From contig CAVOHR010000002.1 in NCBI GenBank assembly GCA_963695835.1, positions 310,001-374,000 on the forward strand: DNA of 64,000 nucleotides, read 5' to 3'. This DNA comes from VRUE01 sp963695835 (GTDB lineage Bacteria > Actinomycetota > Thermoleophilia > Solirubrobacterales > 70-9). A model generated the notes under the pieces. It saw nothing but the letters and a program-made list of their open reading frames with translations. It was not told where the DNA came from and made no database searches. A program made the position numbers and the translations under genes. Shown here one piece after another: positions 50,000-60,021 of the stretch. The number at the start of each line of letters is the position of its first letter. The stretch's first letter is position 1.

Positions 50000-50904
50000 G
50001 CGGCGAGGCGGGCCGGCGAGGAGCCGTTGGCGCTGCCGTTGAGCAGGTCGAGGACGACGCCCTCGCGCAGCCCTCCCTTGCCAATCTGCAGCGGCCGGCC
50101 GAGCAGCTCGGAGACCTTCTCCAGGATCAGCACGCCGGTGGCCAGGATCCGCACCCGCTCGGGGTCCAGCTCGAAGCGCTTCGCCACGTCGGCGGCCGGG
50201 TCGCCGGCGAGGACGCGGACCCCGCGCTCGAGCGTCTCGTACTCGAGCACCGCCCCGACCAGGCGCCGCAGCGAGGTGGCGCTGCCGCCGACCGCGACCG
50301 CCTGCGAGGGATGCTCGACCTCGACTCCGGCGAAGAGGTCGTCGATGCGGTCGCGCACCTTGCGGATCTCCGCCGCCGAGGGCGGGTCGGAGGCGATCAG
50401 CTCGTCGGCCAGGGCGCCCGAGCCGACCCGCCAGGAGCGGACCTCCTCGACGCCGCCGGGCACGGTGCCGAGGATCACCTCGGTCGAGCCGCCGCCGACG
50501 TCGACCACCGCCACCTTGCCCTCGACCGGATGGCCGAGCGTCTTGGTCGCGCCGATGAAGGAGAGGCGCCCCTCCTCCTCGTCGCTGAGGACCTCGACCG
50601 GCACGCCCGCGGCGTCGCCGATCTGGGCGGCGACCTGCGCCCCGTTGGAGGCTTCGCGCACCGCCGCCGTCGCCACCGCCCGGATCGTCTCCGCGCCCAG
50701 CTCGCGGGCGAGCCGGACCTGGGTGGCGACGACCTCGGCGACCTCGGCCGCCTTCTCGGCCGGTATTTCGCCGTCCTCGCCGAGCGCCTTGCCGATCCGC
50801 GTATAGGCCCGCTGCTCCATCACCTTCTTCAGCTGACCCTCCACGGGCTCGGCCACCAGCACCCTGGTCGTATTGGACCCGATATCAATGGCGGCACAGA
50901 GCAT
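49996..50904 (-). CDS. ppx: Exopolyphosphatase / GppA family
   Basis: 302 residues from ATG 50904. The acetate/sugar kinase-actin fold motifs are 'AAIDIGSNTTRVLV', 'SDEEEGRLSFIGA' and 'VVDVGGGSTEVILG'. It cuts terminal phosphates from polyphosphate or hydrolyses pppGpp; the short form (about 300 residues) is common in actinobacteria. Its stop overlaps that of the AbiEii remnant on the other strand. Confidence 0.9.
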   Translation of the reverse strand: MLCAAIDIGSNTTRVLVAEPVEGQLKKVMEQRAYTRIGKALGEDGEIPAEKAAEVAEVVATQVRLARELGAETIRAVATAAVREASNGAQVAAQIGDAAGVPVEVLSDEEEGRLSFIGATKTLGHPVEGKVAVVDVGGGSTEVILGTVPGGVEEVRSWRVGSGALADELIASDPPSAAEIRKVRDRIDDLFAGVEVEHPSQAVAVGGSATSLRRLVGAVLEYETLERGVRVLAGDPAADVAKRFELDPERVRILATGVLILEKVSELLGRPLQIGKGGLREGVVLDLLNGSANGSSPARLAA

Positions 50905-50984
50905 CGCAGGACTCTCCCCTATGTTCCCAGACAGCCCGGATCTCAACCGCGCCGGCAGGGGCCGAGGGGTCTTCCCTCGGCCCT

Positions 50985-51671
50985 TCACCCGGCCGGATGC
51001 GAGGCGTCCTCGAACTCGCGAAAGAGTCCGGTGACGACGAAGGCGACCTGCTCGCCGATGTCGACCGCGTTGTCGCCGATCCGCTCGATCGCCCGCGCGG
51101 CGAGAAGCATCGTCATCGCCCACTCGCGCTGGTCGGGGTCGTCGCCGATCTCCAGCGCCAGGCGAAAGCAGTCGCGGTTGAGGTTGTCGACCGCGTCGTC
51201 CTGGCGGACCAGGTCGCGCGCCATCTCGACGCTGCGCTCCTCGAAGGCCCGCTTCGACTGGCTGATCAGAGTGCGGGTCTGGCGACCCATCGTGAGGATC
51301 AGCCGCACCATCTCCTCGTCGGCCGGCGGCTCGTTGCCGGTCAGCGGGATCATCTTGCAGATGTTCACGCACTGGTCGCCCATCCGCTCGACGTTCTTCA
51401 GCACGTGCAGCAGGGCCGAGATCAGCCGCAGGTCGGTCGCCACCGGGGACTGCGTGGCGAGCAGGGTGATCAGGCTCTGGTGGACCTCGAGGTAGCGGCC
51501 GTCGATGCGATCGTCGTCGGCGATCACGATCTGGGCCAGCTCGACGTCCTGGTGCTCGACCGCCTCCAGGGTGCGCTCGAGGGCGGCGTTGACCAGGTCG
51601 AGGCCGCCGAGGCCGCTCGCCTCGAGGCGCTCGAGTTCCTCCTGGTAGCGGCTGCGGGTCTCCGGCGCCAT
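50985..51671 (-). CDS. phoU: Phosphate transport regulator PhoU
   Basis: 228 residues, two helical repeats with metal-site motifs ('DDRIDGRYLEVHQ', 'NVERMGDQCVNI', 'AIERIGDNAVDIGE'). PhoU links the Pst transporter to the sensor kinase and represses the Pho regulon when phosphate is plentiful. Its ATG overlaps the stop of pstB by one base. Confidence 0.92.
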   Translation of the reverse strand: MAPETRSRYQEELERLEASGLGGLDLVNAALERTLEAVEHQDVELAQIVIADDDRIDGRYLEVHQSLITLLATQSPVATDLRLISALLHVLKNVERMGDQCVNICKMIPLTGNEPPADEEMVRLILTMGRQTRTLISQSKRAFEERSVEMARDLVRQDDAVDNLNRDCFRLALEIGDDPDQREWAMTMLLAARAIERIGDNAVDIGEQVAFVVTGLFREFEDASHPAG

Positions 51672-52573
51672 CAGCCGAACTTCCCGGTCACGTACTGCTC
51701 GGTGCGCTCGTCGTCGGGGCTGGTGAAGAGCTTGTCGGTCGGCCCGACCTCGACCAGCTCGCCGCTCAGCATGAAGGCGGTCGTGTCGGCGACCCGCGCC
51801 GCCTGCTGCATGTTGTGCGTGACGATCGCGATCGTCACCCGCTTCTTCAGCTCGCCGATCAGCTCCTCGATCCGCAGCGTCGCGACCGGGTCGAGGGCCG
51901 AGCAGGGCTCGTCCATCAGCAGCACCTCGGGGTCGACGGCGAGCGCGCGGGCGATGCAGAGGCGCTGCTGCTGGCCGCCGGAGAGCCCGGCGCCGGGCTT
52001 GCCCAGCCGGTCCTTCACCTCGTCCCAGAGGCTGGCCCCGACCAGGGCCTCGCGCACCCTGTCGTCGAGCTCGCCGCGGCCGACACCGACGAAGCGCAGG
52101 CCGGCCGCGACGTTGTCGTAGACCGACATCGTCGGGAACGGGTTCGGCTTCTGGAAGACCATCCCGACCACCCGGCGCACGGCGACGACGTCGACTGCAG
52201 GGTCGTGCAGATCGATGCCGTCGAGCAGGACGTGCCCCTCGATCCGCGCCCCGGGGATCTCCTCGTGCATGCGGTTGATGCAGCGAACCATGGTCGACTT
52301 GCCGCAGCCCGAGGGGCCGATGATCGCCGTCACGTCACCGGCCTCGAAGCCCATGCTGACGCCCTTCACCGCCTGGTGGTCGTCGTAGAAGGCGCTGAGG
52401 CCCTCGAGCCGGATCGAGTGCATCGCCTCGGTGGCGGTGGGGGCGGCCGGTCCGGCGCCGGGGACCGGGCGCTGCCGCGGACTTCCGGGCCGGGGGGCAC
52501 CGGCGGCCGGGCCGGCGGCGGCGTCCGGATCGTTGAGATCGGTCATCGGCGAGGCCTCTCCATTCGGGTTCAT
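51671..52573 (-). CDS. pstB: Phosphate ABC transporter ATP-binding protein
   Basis: 300 residues if it starts at ATG 52573 (overlapping the pstA stop as TAATG), or 291 from ATG 52546, which has the better site (ggagagg). Walker A 'IIGPSGCGKST', signature 'LSGGQQQRLCIARAL' and Walker B 'VLLMDEPCSALDP' are all intact. An unusual Ala/Pro-rich stretch of about 45 residues precedes the ABC domain. Confidence 0.93.
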   Translation of the reverse strand: MNPNGEASPMTDLNDPDAAAGPAAGAPRPGSPRQRPVPGAGPAAPTATEAMHSIRLEGLSAFYDDHQAVKGVSMGFEAGDVTAIIGPSGCGKSTMVRCINRMHEEIPGARIEGHVLLDGIDLHDPAVDVVAVRRVVGMVFQKPNPFPTMSVYDNVAAGLRFVGVGRGELDDRVREALVGASLWDEVKDRLGKPGAGLSGGQQQRLCIARALAVDPEVLLMDEPCSALDPVATLRIEELIGELKKRVTIAIVTHNMQQAARVADTTAFMLSGELVEVGPTDKLFTSPDDERTEQYVTGKFG

Positions 52574-53475
52574 TATCGGGCTCCCGTCACGCGGCTTCTC
52601 CGCTGGATCAGCTTGGCGACCAGGGTGACGATCAGGATCAGCGCGACGAGCGTCAGCGCCGCGCCCCAGGCTCGCTGGACGAGTTCGTCGTTCGGCTGCT
52701 TGAGATCTTGGTAGATCTGGGCGGGCAGCGAGTTCATCGGTTCGTTCAGGTTGAAGGTGGTCGCCTTGACGATAGTGGCCGTGAACAGGAGCGGCGCGGT
52801 CTCCCCGGCGGCGCGGGCGATCGCGAGCAGGGCTCCCGTGACGATCCCCGACGCCGCGGTCGGCAGGACCACGCGGAGAATCACCTTCCAGCGTGGAGCG
52901 CCAAGCGCCAGCGCCGCTTCCCGCAGCGATTCGGGAACGAGCTTCAACACGACCTCGGCGGAGCGGGTGACGATCGGCAGCATCAGCAGCGCCAGGGCCG
53001 CCGAGCCCTTCCAGCCCGCGAAGCTGGAACCGCCCGTGCCGGCCAGGACCAGCGTCAGGTAGATGAACAGGCCGAAGACGATCGAGGGAACGCCGGTCAT
53101 CACGTCGACGAAGAAGCGGACCGCCTGGGCCAGCTTGCCGCCGGCGCCGAACTCGGTCAGGTAGACGGCTACGCCGATGCCGAGCGGCACTGCGACCAGC
53201 GCCGCGAAGCCGACGATCTCGATCGTGCCGAGGATGGCGCTCTTGACGCCCCCTTTGGCGCCGAGGAAGTTCCCGGTCGGATCGGTGGTGAAGAATTCGG
53301 TGCTGAGCGCGCCGAGCCCCTTGCTGAGGATGTAGACGATGACAAGGACGAGTGGCACGATCGCCACTCCCGTCGCTATCCAGAGCAGCGCCCGGGCGGC
53401 TCGGTCGGCGCGCCGTCGGCGCGCGCTGACAGCCGGCAGCAGCCCGTTGCCCGAACGCAGGGAAGCGGCCTCCAC
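52573..53475 (-). CDS. pstA: Phosphate ABC transporter permease PstA
   Basis: 300 residues with six helices. 'EAALALGAPRWKVILRVVLP' is the EAA loop that docks to PstB, and 'GAKGGVKSAILGTIE' and 'VYLTEFG' are typical PstA blocks. It ends one base into pstB and directly follows pstC. Confidence 0.92.
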   Translation of the reverse strand: MEAASLRSGNGLLPAVSARRRRADRAARALLWIATGVAIVPLVLVIVYILSKGLGALSTEFFTTDPTGNFLGAKGGVKSAILGTIEIVGFAALVAVPLGIGVAVYLTEFGAGGKLAQAVRFFVDVMTGVPSIVFGLFIYLTLVLAGTGGSSFAGWKGSAALALLMLPIVTRSAEVVLKLVPESLREAALALGAPRWKVILRVVLPTAASGIVTGALLAIARAAGETAPLLFTATIVKATTFNLNEPMNSLPAQIYQDLKQPNDELVQRAWGAALTLVALILIVTLVAKLIQRRSRVTGAR

Positions 53476-54471
53476 CTAGGCCCCCGCAACCGCGATCGGC
53501 TTCGCTCCCTGGCGCTCGCTGCGCAGCACGAGCAGGCGGGCGACGGAGTTGACCAGCAGGGTGAGGACGAAGAGGACCAGGCCGGCGCCGATCAGCGCGG
53601 CTTTGTGGAGCGGGTCCGAGGCCGCCTCGCCGAACTCGTTGGCGATCACCGCCGCCAGGGTGTAGCCCTGGTCGAAGATGCTGTGGCCGAGAATCGGGTT
53701 GTCGCCGATCACGATCGTCACCGCGATCGTCTCGCCGATCGCCCGCCCCAGCCCGAGCATCGAGCCGCCGACGATCCCGCGCCGCGCGTAGGGAAGCATC
53801 GAGGTGCGGATCATCTCCCAGCGGGTCGCTCCCAGGGCGAGCGCCGCCTCCTTCTGATCGCCGGGCACGGTCGAGAGAACCTCGCGGCTGATCGCGCTGA
53901 CGATCGGCAGCAGCATGATCGCCAGGACCAGCCCGGCGATGAAGTAGTTGGGTCCGGCGACGTTGTCGGTCGCGACGAACGGGATGAAGTGGAAGGTGTC
54001 GGCGAACCACTGCTCGGCCGGTTTCAGCTTCGGGATCAGGAGGTAGAAGGCCCAGAGGCCGTAGACGACCGACGGGACGGCGGCCAGCAGATCGACGAGG
54101 ATCGTCAGCGAGCCGCGCAGGCGCCGCGGGCAGAGCTCGGTCAGGAACAGCGCGACCGAGACCGCGACCGGCACCCCGATCACCAGCGCCAGGGCCGAGG
54201 TGATCAGCGTCCCGACCACCAGCGGCAGGGCGCCGTAGATCGCCCCGGAGACGTCCCAGTCGTTCGTGAAGATGAAGCCGAGGACCCCGAACTTTTCGAA
54301 GACCGGCTTCGATTCGAGTGCGAGCTTGACGAAGAAGTAGGCGAGGAGGACGAGGATCGCGGCGGAGATCGCCGTCAGCCCGTATCGCAGGATGCGGTCG
54401 GGCAAGCGGGAGAGGGGCGAGCGATCCAGAGACCGCCTGCCCCCCGTCGCCGCTTGCGTTCCCGCCCCCAC
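53476..54471 (-). CDS. pstC: Phosphate ABC transporter permease PstC
   Basis: 331 residues from GTG 54471, six or more helices. 'LVDLLAAVPSVVYGLWAF' and the EAA loop 'EAALALGATRWEMIRTSMLP' identify PstC. Its gene stops right before the pstA start; pstS lies 31 bases upstream. Confidence 0.92.
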   Translation of the reverse strand: MGAGTQAATGGRRSLDRSPLSRLPDRILRYGLTAISAAILVLLAYFFVKLALESKPVFEKFGVLGFIFTNDWDVSGAIYGALPLVVGTLITSALALVIGVPVAVSVALFLTELCPRRLRGSLTILVDLLAAVPSVVYGLWAFYLLIPKLKPAEQWFADTFHFIPFVATDNVAGPNYFIAGLVLAIMLLPIVSAISREVLSTVPGDQKEAALALGATRWEMIRTSMLPYARRGIVGGSMLGLGRAIGETIAVTIVIGDNPILGHSIFDQGYTLAAVIANEFGEAASDPLHKAALIGAGLVLFVLTLLVNSVARLLVLRSERQGAKPIAVAGA

Positions 54472-54502
54472 GCTCTGCTTCTACCTCGGCGTCCCGTCTG
54501 CC

Positions 54503-55594
54503 CTAGGGCGCCTTGATCGCTTCGCCGTTGCACTTCAAGCCGGCCACCTTTGCCTGGGACGCTTCCAGGAGTTCGGGCGACAGCCCGGCGTAGTCGAGCT
54601 TTTCGGCCACCTGCTGGCCTTCGCCGAGCCCGTAGTCGAGGAAGGTGACCACGTTCTTGGCGACTGCTTCGCTCTTGCCCGCCTTGCAGAGGTCTTCGTA
54701 GACGATCACGAAGGTGCCCGAGGCGATCGGGTAGGCCGCGGGGGCCGTCGACGCGTTGATCGCGCTGAACCGCAGATCCGGCGGGAACTTGACCCCTTCG
54801 CCCGCGGTGGAGGTCGATTCCAGCGTCGGCGTGACGAACTTGCCCGCTTTGTTCTCGACGGCCGCGGTGGTGAATTCGTTCTGCAGCGCGTAGGCGAGCT
54901 CGACGTAGCCGATCGCGCCTTCGGTCTGCTGGACGGATCCGGCCACGCCTTCGTTGCCGTTGGCGCCGGTGCCGGTCGGCCACTTGACGGTCTTGTCGGT
55001 CCCGACCTGCTCGTGCCACTGCTTGTTGGTTTCGTCGAGGAACTGCGTGAACAGCGCCGTCGTGCCCGATTCGTCGGAGCGGTGGACGACCGTGATCGAG
55101 GTGCTCGGCAGCTTGACGCCGGGGTTGAGCTTGGCGATCGCCGGATCGTCCCACTTGGTGATCTTGCCGAGGTAGATGTCGCCGACGGTTTCGCCGTCGA
55201 GCTTCAGGCCCGATTCGACGCCCGGCAGGTTGTAGGAGACGGTGACCGCGCCGAAGACGATCGGAACGTGGACCGTCTTGCCGTTCTTGTCGGCGACTTC
55301 GATTTCTTCGTCGGTCATCGCCGAGTCCGTATCGCCGAAGTCGACGGTGTTGGCCTGGAACTGGGCGATCCCGCCGCCGGAGCCGATCGCGTTGTAGTTG
55401 ACCGTGAGGTTGTCCGTTTCCTTCAGTTCGGACCCCCACTGGCTGATGATCGGCTGCGCGAAGGTCGCGCCTGCGCCGCTGATCGTGCCGCCGCCGCCGC
55501 CACCGCTCGAGCTGCTGCTGCTTCCGCAGGCAGCGACGCTCAGGGCGATGATCGACGAGGAGGCGATGACCGCAATCCATCTGGAGCTAGTCAC
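54503..55594 (-). CDS. pstS: Phosphate-binding lipoprotein PstS
   Basis: 363 residues from GTG 55594, chosen because aaggag lies 7 bases upstream and the signal peptide begins there; a longer frame adds unlikely polar residues. The lipobox is 'LSVAAC', followed by a Ser/Gly linker. 'SGAGATFAQPIISQW', 'YNAIGSGGGIAQFQ' and 'VHRSDESGTTALFTQFL' form the phosphate pocket. It delivers phosphate to PstCA. The Pho-box about 110 bases upstream indicates induction under phosphate limitation. Confidence 0.93.
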   Translation of the reverse strand: MTSSRWIAVIASSSIIALSVAACGSSSSSSGGGGGGTISGAGATFAQPIISQWGSELKETDNLTVNYNAIGSGGGIAQFQANTVDFGDTDSAMTDEEIEVADKNGKTVHVPIVFGAVTVSYNLPGVESGLKLDGETVGDIYLGKITKWDDPAIAKLNPGVKLPSTSITVVHRSDESGTTALFTQFLDETNKQWHEQVGTDKTVKWPTGTGANGNEGVAGSVQQTEGAIGYVELAYALQNEFTTAAVENKAGKFVTPTLESTSTAGEGVKFPPDLRFSAINASTAPAAYPIASGTFVIVYEDLCKAGKSEAVAKNVVTFLDYGLGEGQQVAEKLDYAGLSPELLEASQAKVAGLKCNGEAIKAP

Positions 55595-55703
55595 TCTGTC
55601 TCCTTCTCGTTGATCTGATGACTTCTCGTTCCGACCCGAGGGCCGTTCTCGCATCACACTCTCAGCGGCCTGGGACCAGCTTGTTACCCGCCTGTATCGA
55701 GGA

Positions 55704-55731
55704 TGTGAAAAGGATGTAAACGAGCTGTGAA
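55704..55731 (-). promoter_or_regulatory. Pho-box: three 11-bp direct repeats before pstS
   Basis: On the plus strand tgtgaa, tgtaaa and tgtgaa begin at 55704, 55715 and 55726, exactly 11 bases apart. Read toward pstS these are TTCACA, TTTACA, TTCACA, the spacing expected for a PhoB/PhoP-type regulator. Confidence 0.82.
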
Positions 55732-55771
55732 CCCGCGGTCCTTGCGGGCGAGGGGCGCGGCGAGCCGCCCT

Positions 55772-56578
55772 TCAGGAAGCGGCGAGCTGCTCGACCGCCG
55801 CCGGCGATGCCGGCTCGGCGGCCGGCTTCTCGGTGGGGGGAAACTCGCTCGGGGCGGTCGATTCCGGGTCGAAGCGGTAGCCGACGCCGAAGTGGGTGTG
55901 GATGTAGGCCCAGCCGGGCGAAGCCTTCTCCAGCTTCTGGCGCAGCTTGCGGATGAAGACGTCGACCGAGCGGTCGCCGTGGGCCATCGCGTAGCCCCAG
56001 ACCCGCTGGTAGATCGCTTCGCGCTCCAGCACCTGGCCGCTGGCGTCGGCGAGCAGCTGGAGCAGCTCGAACTCGCGCCTGGTCAGGTCGAGGCTGGAGC
56101 CGGCGACGAAGGCCTGGAAGCGATCGGAGCGGATCTCCAGCTCACCGGCGATCACCGGACCCGATTCGGCCTGCGGCCGGGAGCGGCGGCGGCGGCGCGA
56201 GACCGCTTCGATCCGGGCGATCGCCTCTTCGGGATGGCAGGGCTTGGTGATCCAGTCGTCGACCCCGAGGCGCAGGGCGCGCACCCGCTGGGCGACGGTC
56301 GAGCGGCCCGAGCAGACGACCACCCCGAGCTCGGGCATCATCCCGCAGACCCGCTCCAGGTAGCTCCAGGCTTCGTCGCCGAGCACGCTGGGATCGACCA
56401 GGAGGGCGTTCAGCTTCAGGGCCACAAGCTCCTCGGGCGGGATCGCGCCGGCGAGGGTGCGCTGCTGCCAGCCGGCCGCATCGGTGCGCTTCGCCAGCAC
56501 CGTGACGAAGCCGCTGTCGTCGTCGATTACCGCGAGCCTGATGGTCTGCTGTGGGTTCAAGTTGGGCGGGCGCCGCAT
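55772..56578 (-). CDS. OmpR/PhoB-type response regulator
   Basis: 268 residues from ATG 56578; a GTG at 56632 would add 18 poorly supported residues. Receiver: 'RLAVIDDDSGF' acid pocket, 'NALLVDPSVL' with the likely phospho-Asp, and 'WITKPCHPEE' with the Lys. The C-terminal winged helix is 'LDLTRREFELLQLLA', 'VDVFIRKLRQKLE', 'THFGVGYRF'. The receiver is somewhat degenerate. Its position by the pst operon and Pho-boxes makes it the likely regulator of phosphate uptake. No partner kinase is visible in the window. Confidence 0.85.
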   Translation of the reverse strand: MRRPPNLNPQQTIRLAVIDDDSGFVTVLAKRTDAAGWQQRTLAGAIPPEELVALKLNALLVDPSVLGDEAWSYLERVCGMMPELGVVVCSGRSTVAQRVRALRLGVDDWITKPCHPEEAIARIEAVSRRRRRSRPQAESGPVIAGELEIRSDRFQAFVAGSSLDLTRREFELLQLLADASGQVLEREAIYQRVWGYAMAHGDRSVDVFIRKLRQKLEKASPGWAYIHTHFGVGYRFDPESTAPSEFPPTEKPAAEPASPAAVEQLAAS

Positions 56579-56659
56579 CGGATGACAGGTGCGTCTGGCC
56601 TGCGAGACAGCCGCATTGTATGCGGTCGCCACGTCGGACTATGTGCCGAAATCCCTGCG

Positions 56660-56676
56660 TTCACGGGATTTTCACA
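56660..56676 (+). promoter_or_regulatory. Pho-box-like repeat pair before the regulator gene
   Basis: ttcacg (56660) and ttcaca (56671) are 11 bases apart in the gap between the response regulator and the gene at 56,865. The sites point rightward, so they could act on the small gene at 56,865 or bind in reverse for autoregulation. Confidence 0.45.
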
Positions 56677-56864
56677 GGTCGATTGGCGTAATTTGCGGAA
56701 TCGGAGCCCGGCGAGCTTATCGGGATCTTCACTCGGGGAAGCCGGAGCGCGGCGAACATCGAGCCCTCACGAGACTCCTCTCTCGTCGCGAACGGCCCGC
56801 CTGCCCCGGGCCGTTTGCATTTCCGGGGACGAAGGCGGCTGGCGGGTGCGCTAGATTGCCGCCC

Positions 56865-57116
56865 GTGAAGTCGCGTTCGACTCGGATCGCCGCCGCCGCC
56901 TGCGCCGTGCTCTCGATGCTGCTGGTCGCGGCGCCGGCCGCGCTCGCCGACAACGGGGTCGGGCTGGCCGGGCCGACGACCGACAAGACGATCACCTTCT
57001 TCTGCTTCGGCGTGATCGGCTTCTTCGCGCTCCTGGTGATCGTCCTCTCGTTGATCCAGGGGCGGCTGGAGAAGCGCAAGGCGCAGCGGCGCTACGACCT
57101 CGAGCGTTACAGCTGA
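56865..57116 (+). CDS. Small exported membrane protein
   Basis: 83 residues from GTG 56865: a signal peptide ('RIAAAACAVLSMLLVAAPAA'), an outer segment 'DNGVGLAGPTTDKT', one membrane helix ('FFCFGVIGFFALLVIVLSLI') and a basic cytoplasmic tail. A tagatt box lies about 7 bases before the start and no Shine-Dalgarno is seen, so the mRNA may be leaderless. No known function; it is convergent with the HD gene. Confidence 0.65.
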   Translation: MKSRSTRIAAAACAVLSMLLVAAPAALADNGVGLAGPTTDKTITFFCFGVIGFFALLVIVLSLIQGRLEKRKAQRRYDLERYS

Positions 57117-57118
57117 TC

Positions 57119-57967
57119 TCAGTCCAATCTGAAGCCGCTCAGTAGGCGCTTCTCCGTCTCCCCCTCGATCTTCGCCGCGACTTCCACCCGGCCCTCCAGC
57201 GGCGTGTCGCGGATCTTCGTCGCCAGCAGGTCGTCGACCTGGAAGATCCCGGCCGAGTTGTTGAGCTCGATCTCGATCCGCACCGGCCGCTCCTCCCCCG
57301 CCTCGATTCGCACCTCGTCGACCGCCGCGGCGGAGATCGAGTGGATGCCCTCCTGGCCGGCCTCGAGCGGGATCCTGGTGCGTCCCTGGGCCATGTCGAG
57401 CGCGTCGGCCACCCGCACCACGCCGGCCTCGAGCGTGTAGGGCTCGCCACGGCGGCGGTGGCCGATGATCGCGTGGAGGATCTCCGAGGCGACGATCGTC
57501 CGCTTCGGCTCGCGGTAGGGGCCGGCGAGCAGTCTTTCCAGCGCGCCGCCGGCGAGGAAGAGGCTGTAGGTCTCGTGGTCGGCGCGGTGGATCGACATGC
57601 CGACGTCGTGCAGCAGGGCGCCGCCGGCGACCACCACCTCGGCGTCGCGGGCCGACATCCCGTGGTCGGCGACGACCGCCGGCTCGACCCCCGCCTTGAC
57701 CAGCAGGCGCAGCAGGCGCAGGGCGACGTTGAGGACGATCTGGGTGTGGACCCAGGAGTGGTCCGACATCCCCAGCCGCTCGGCGTGGACCTGGGCCATG
57801 TACCACCAGGTCCGCACCTGCTCGTCCTCGTTGACCGCCCCCAGGAAGCTCTCCAGCTTCCGGTTCCCCCGCGTCGGCGCCCGTACCTTCGCCTCTGCAA
57901 TCGCCTCCGCCGGGAGCTTGCGACCGGGTCCCTTCGGATCGGGGGCGGGAATTGCCTCGTCGGCCAC
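57119..57967 (-). CDS. HD-domain phosphohydrolase
   Basis: 282 residues from GTG 57967. The HD motif is 'GGALLHDVGMSIHRADHE' with upstream 'DHSWVHTQIV' and downstream 'EILHAIIGH', giving the metal-binding His/Asp set. Such enzymes act on nucleotides or cyclic dinucleotides. The C-terminal 60 residues ('VDEVRIEAGEERPVRIEIEL') form an added beta domain of unknown role. Confidence 0.82.
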   Translation of the reverse strand: MADEAIPAPDPKGPGRKLPAEAIAEAKVRAPTRGNRKLESFLGAVNEDEQVRTWWYMAQVHAERLGMSDHSWVHTQIVLNVALRLLRLLVKAGVEPAVVADHGMSARDAEVVVAGGALLHDVGMSIHRADHETYSLFLAGGALERLLAGPYREPKRTIVASEILHAIIGHRRRGEPYTLEAGVVRVADALDMAQGRTRIPLEAGQEGIHSISAAAVDEVRIEAGEERPVRIEIELNNSAGIFQVDDLLATKIRDTPLEGRVEVAAKIEGETEKRLLSGFRLD

Positions 57968-58005
57968 GTGCGCAATCGTACGGGAGGGGCGTGGCGCCGG
58001 GCGCC

Positions 58006-59799
<1,794 letters not shown>

Positions 59800-59835
59800 C
59801 GGGAGGCGGAGTATGGCTCACGGGGGCGCCGGGCT

Positions 59836-59970
59836 GCGGGTCCTGTCGCCGGGCTGGGGTGCCCTCCTTGCCCTACGCGCTGCTCCGGGCGGAGAGACCT
59901 TGCGCAAGTCGGGACGTGGCCTTGCCCTCCGCAGCCTTCGGGCGGCGAAGGACACCCCACCCCGACACCC
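59836..59970. repeat. Dispersed 135-bp repeat, copy 1
   Basis: Closely related to 61838-61975. Identical stretches include 'cctacgcgctgctccgggcg' and 'gccttgccctcc'. The ends carry inverted G/C-rich arms (ggctggggtg / caccccaccccg). This copy is intergenic, upstream of lepA. Confidence 0.75.
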
Positions 59971-59982
59971 AGTTCCAGGCGG

Positions 59983-60021
59983 CTGGCGCTTTTGTGTCGC
60001 ATACCGCGACAAAAGCGCCAG
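59983..60021 (-). terminator. Stem-loop after the GT-C-like gene
   Basis: ctggcgctttt (59983-59993) pairs with aaaagcgccag (60011-60021), with an extra gtcgc/gcgac pair inside. It starts immediately after the stop codon at 60022 read leftward. There is no long T-tract, so termination may be partial. Confidence 0.55.
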
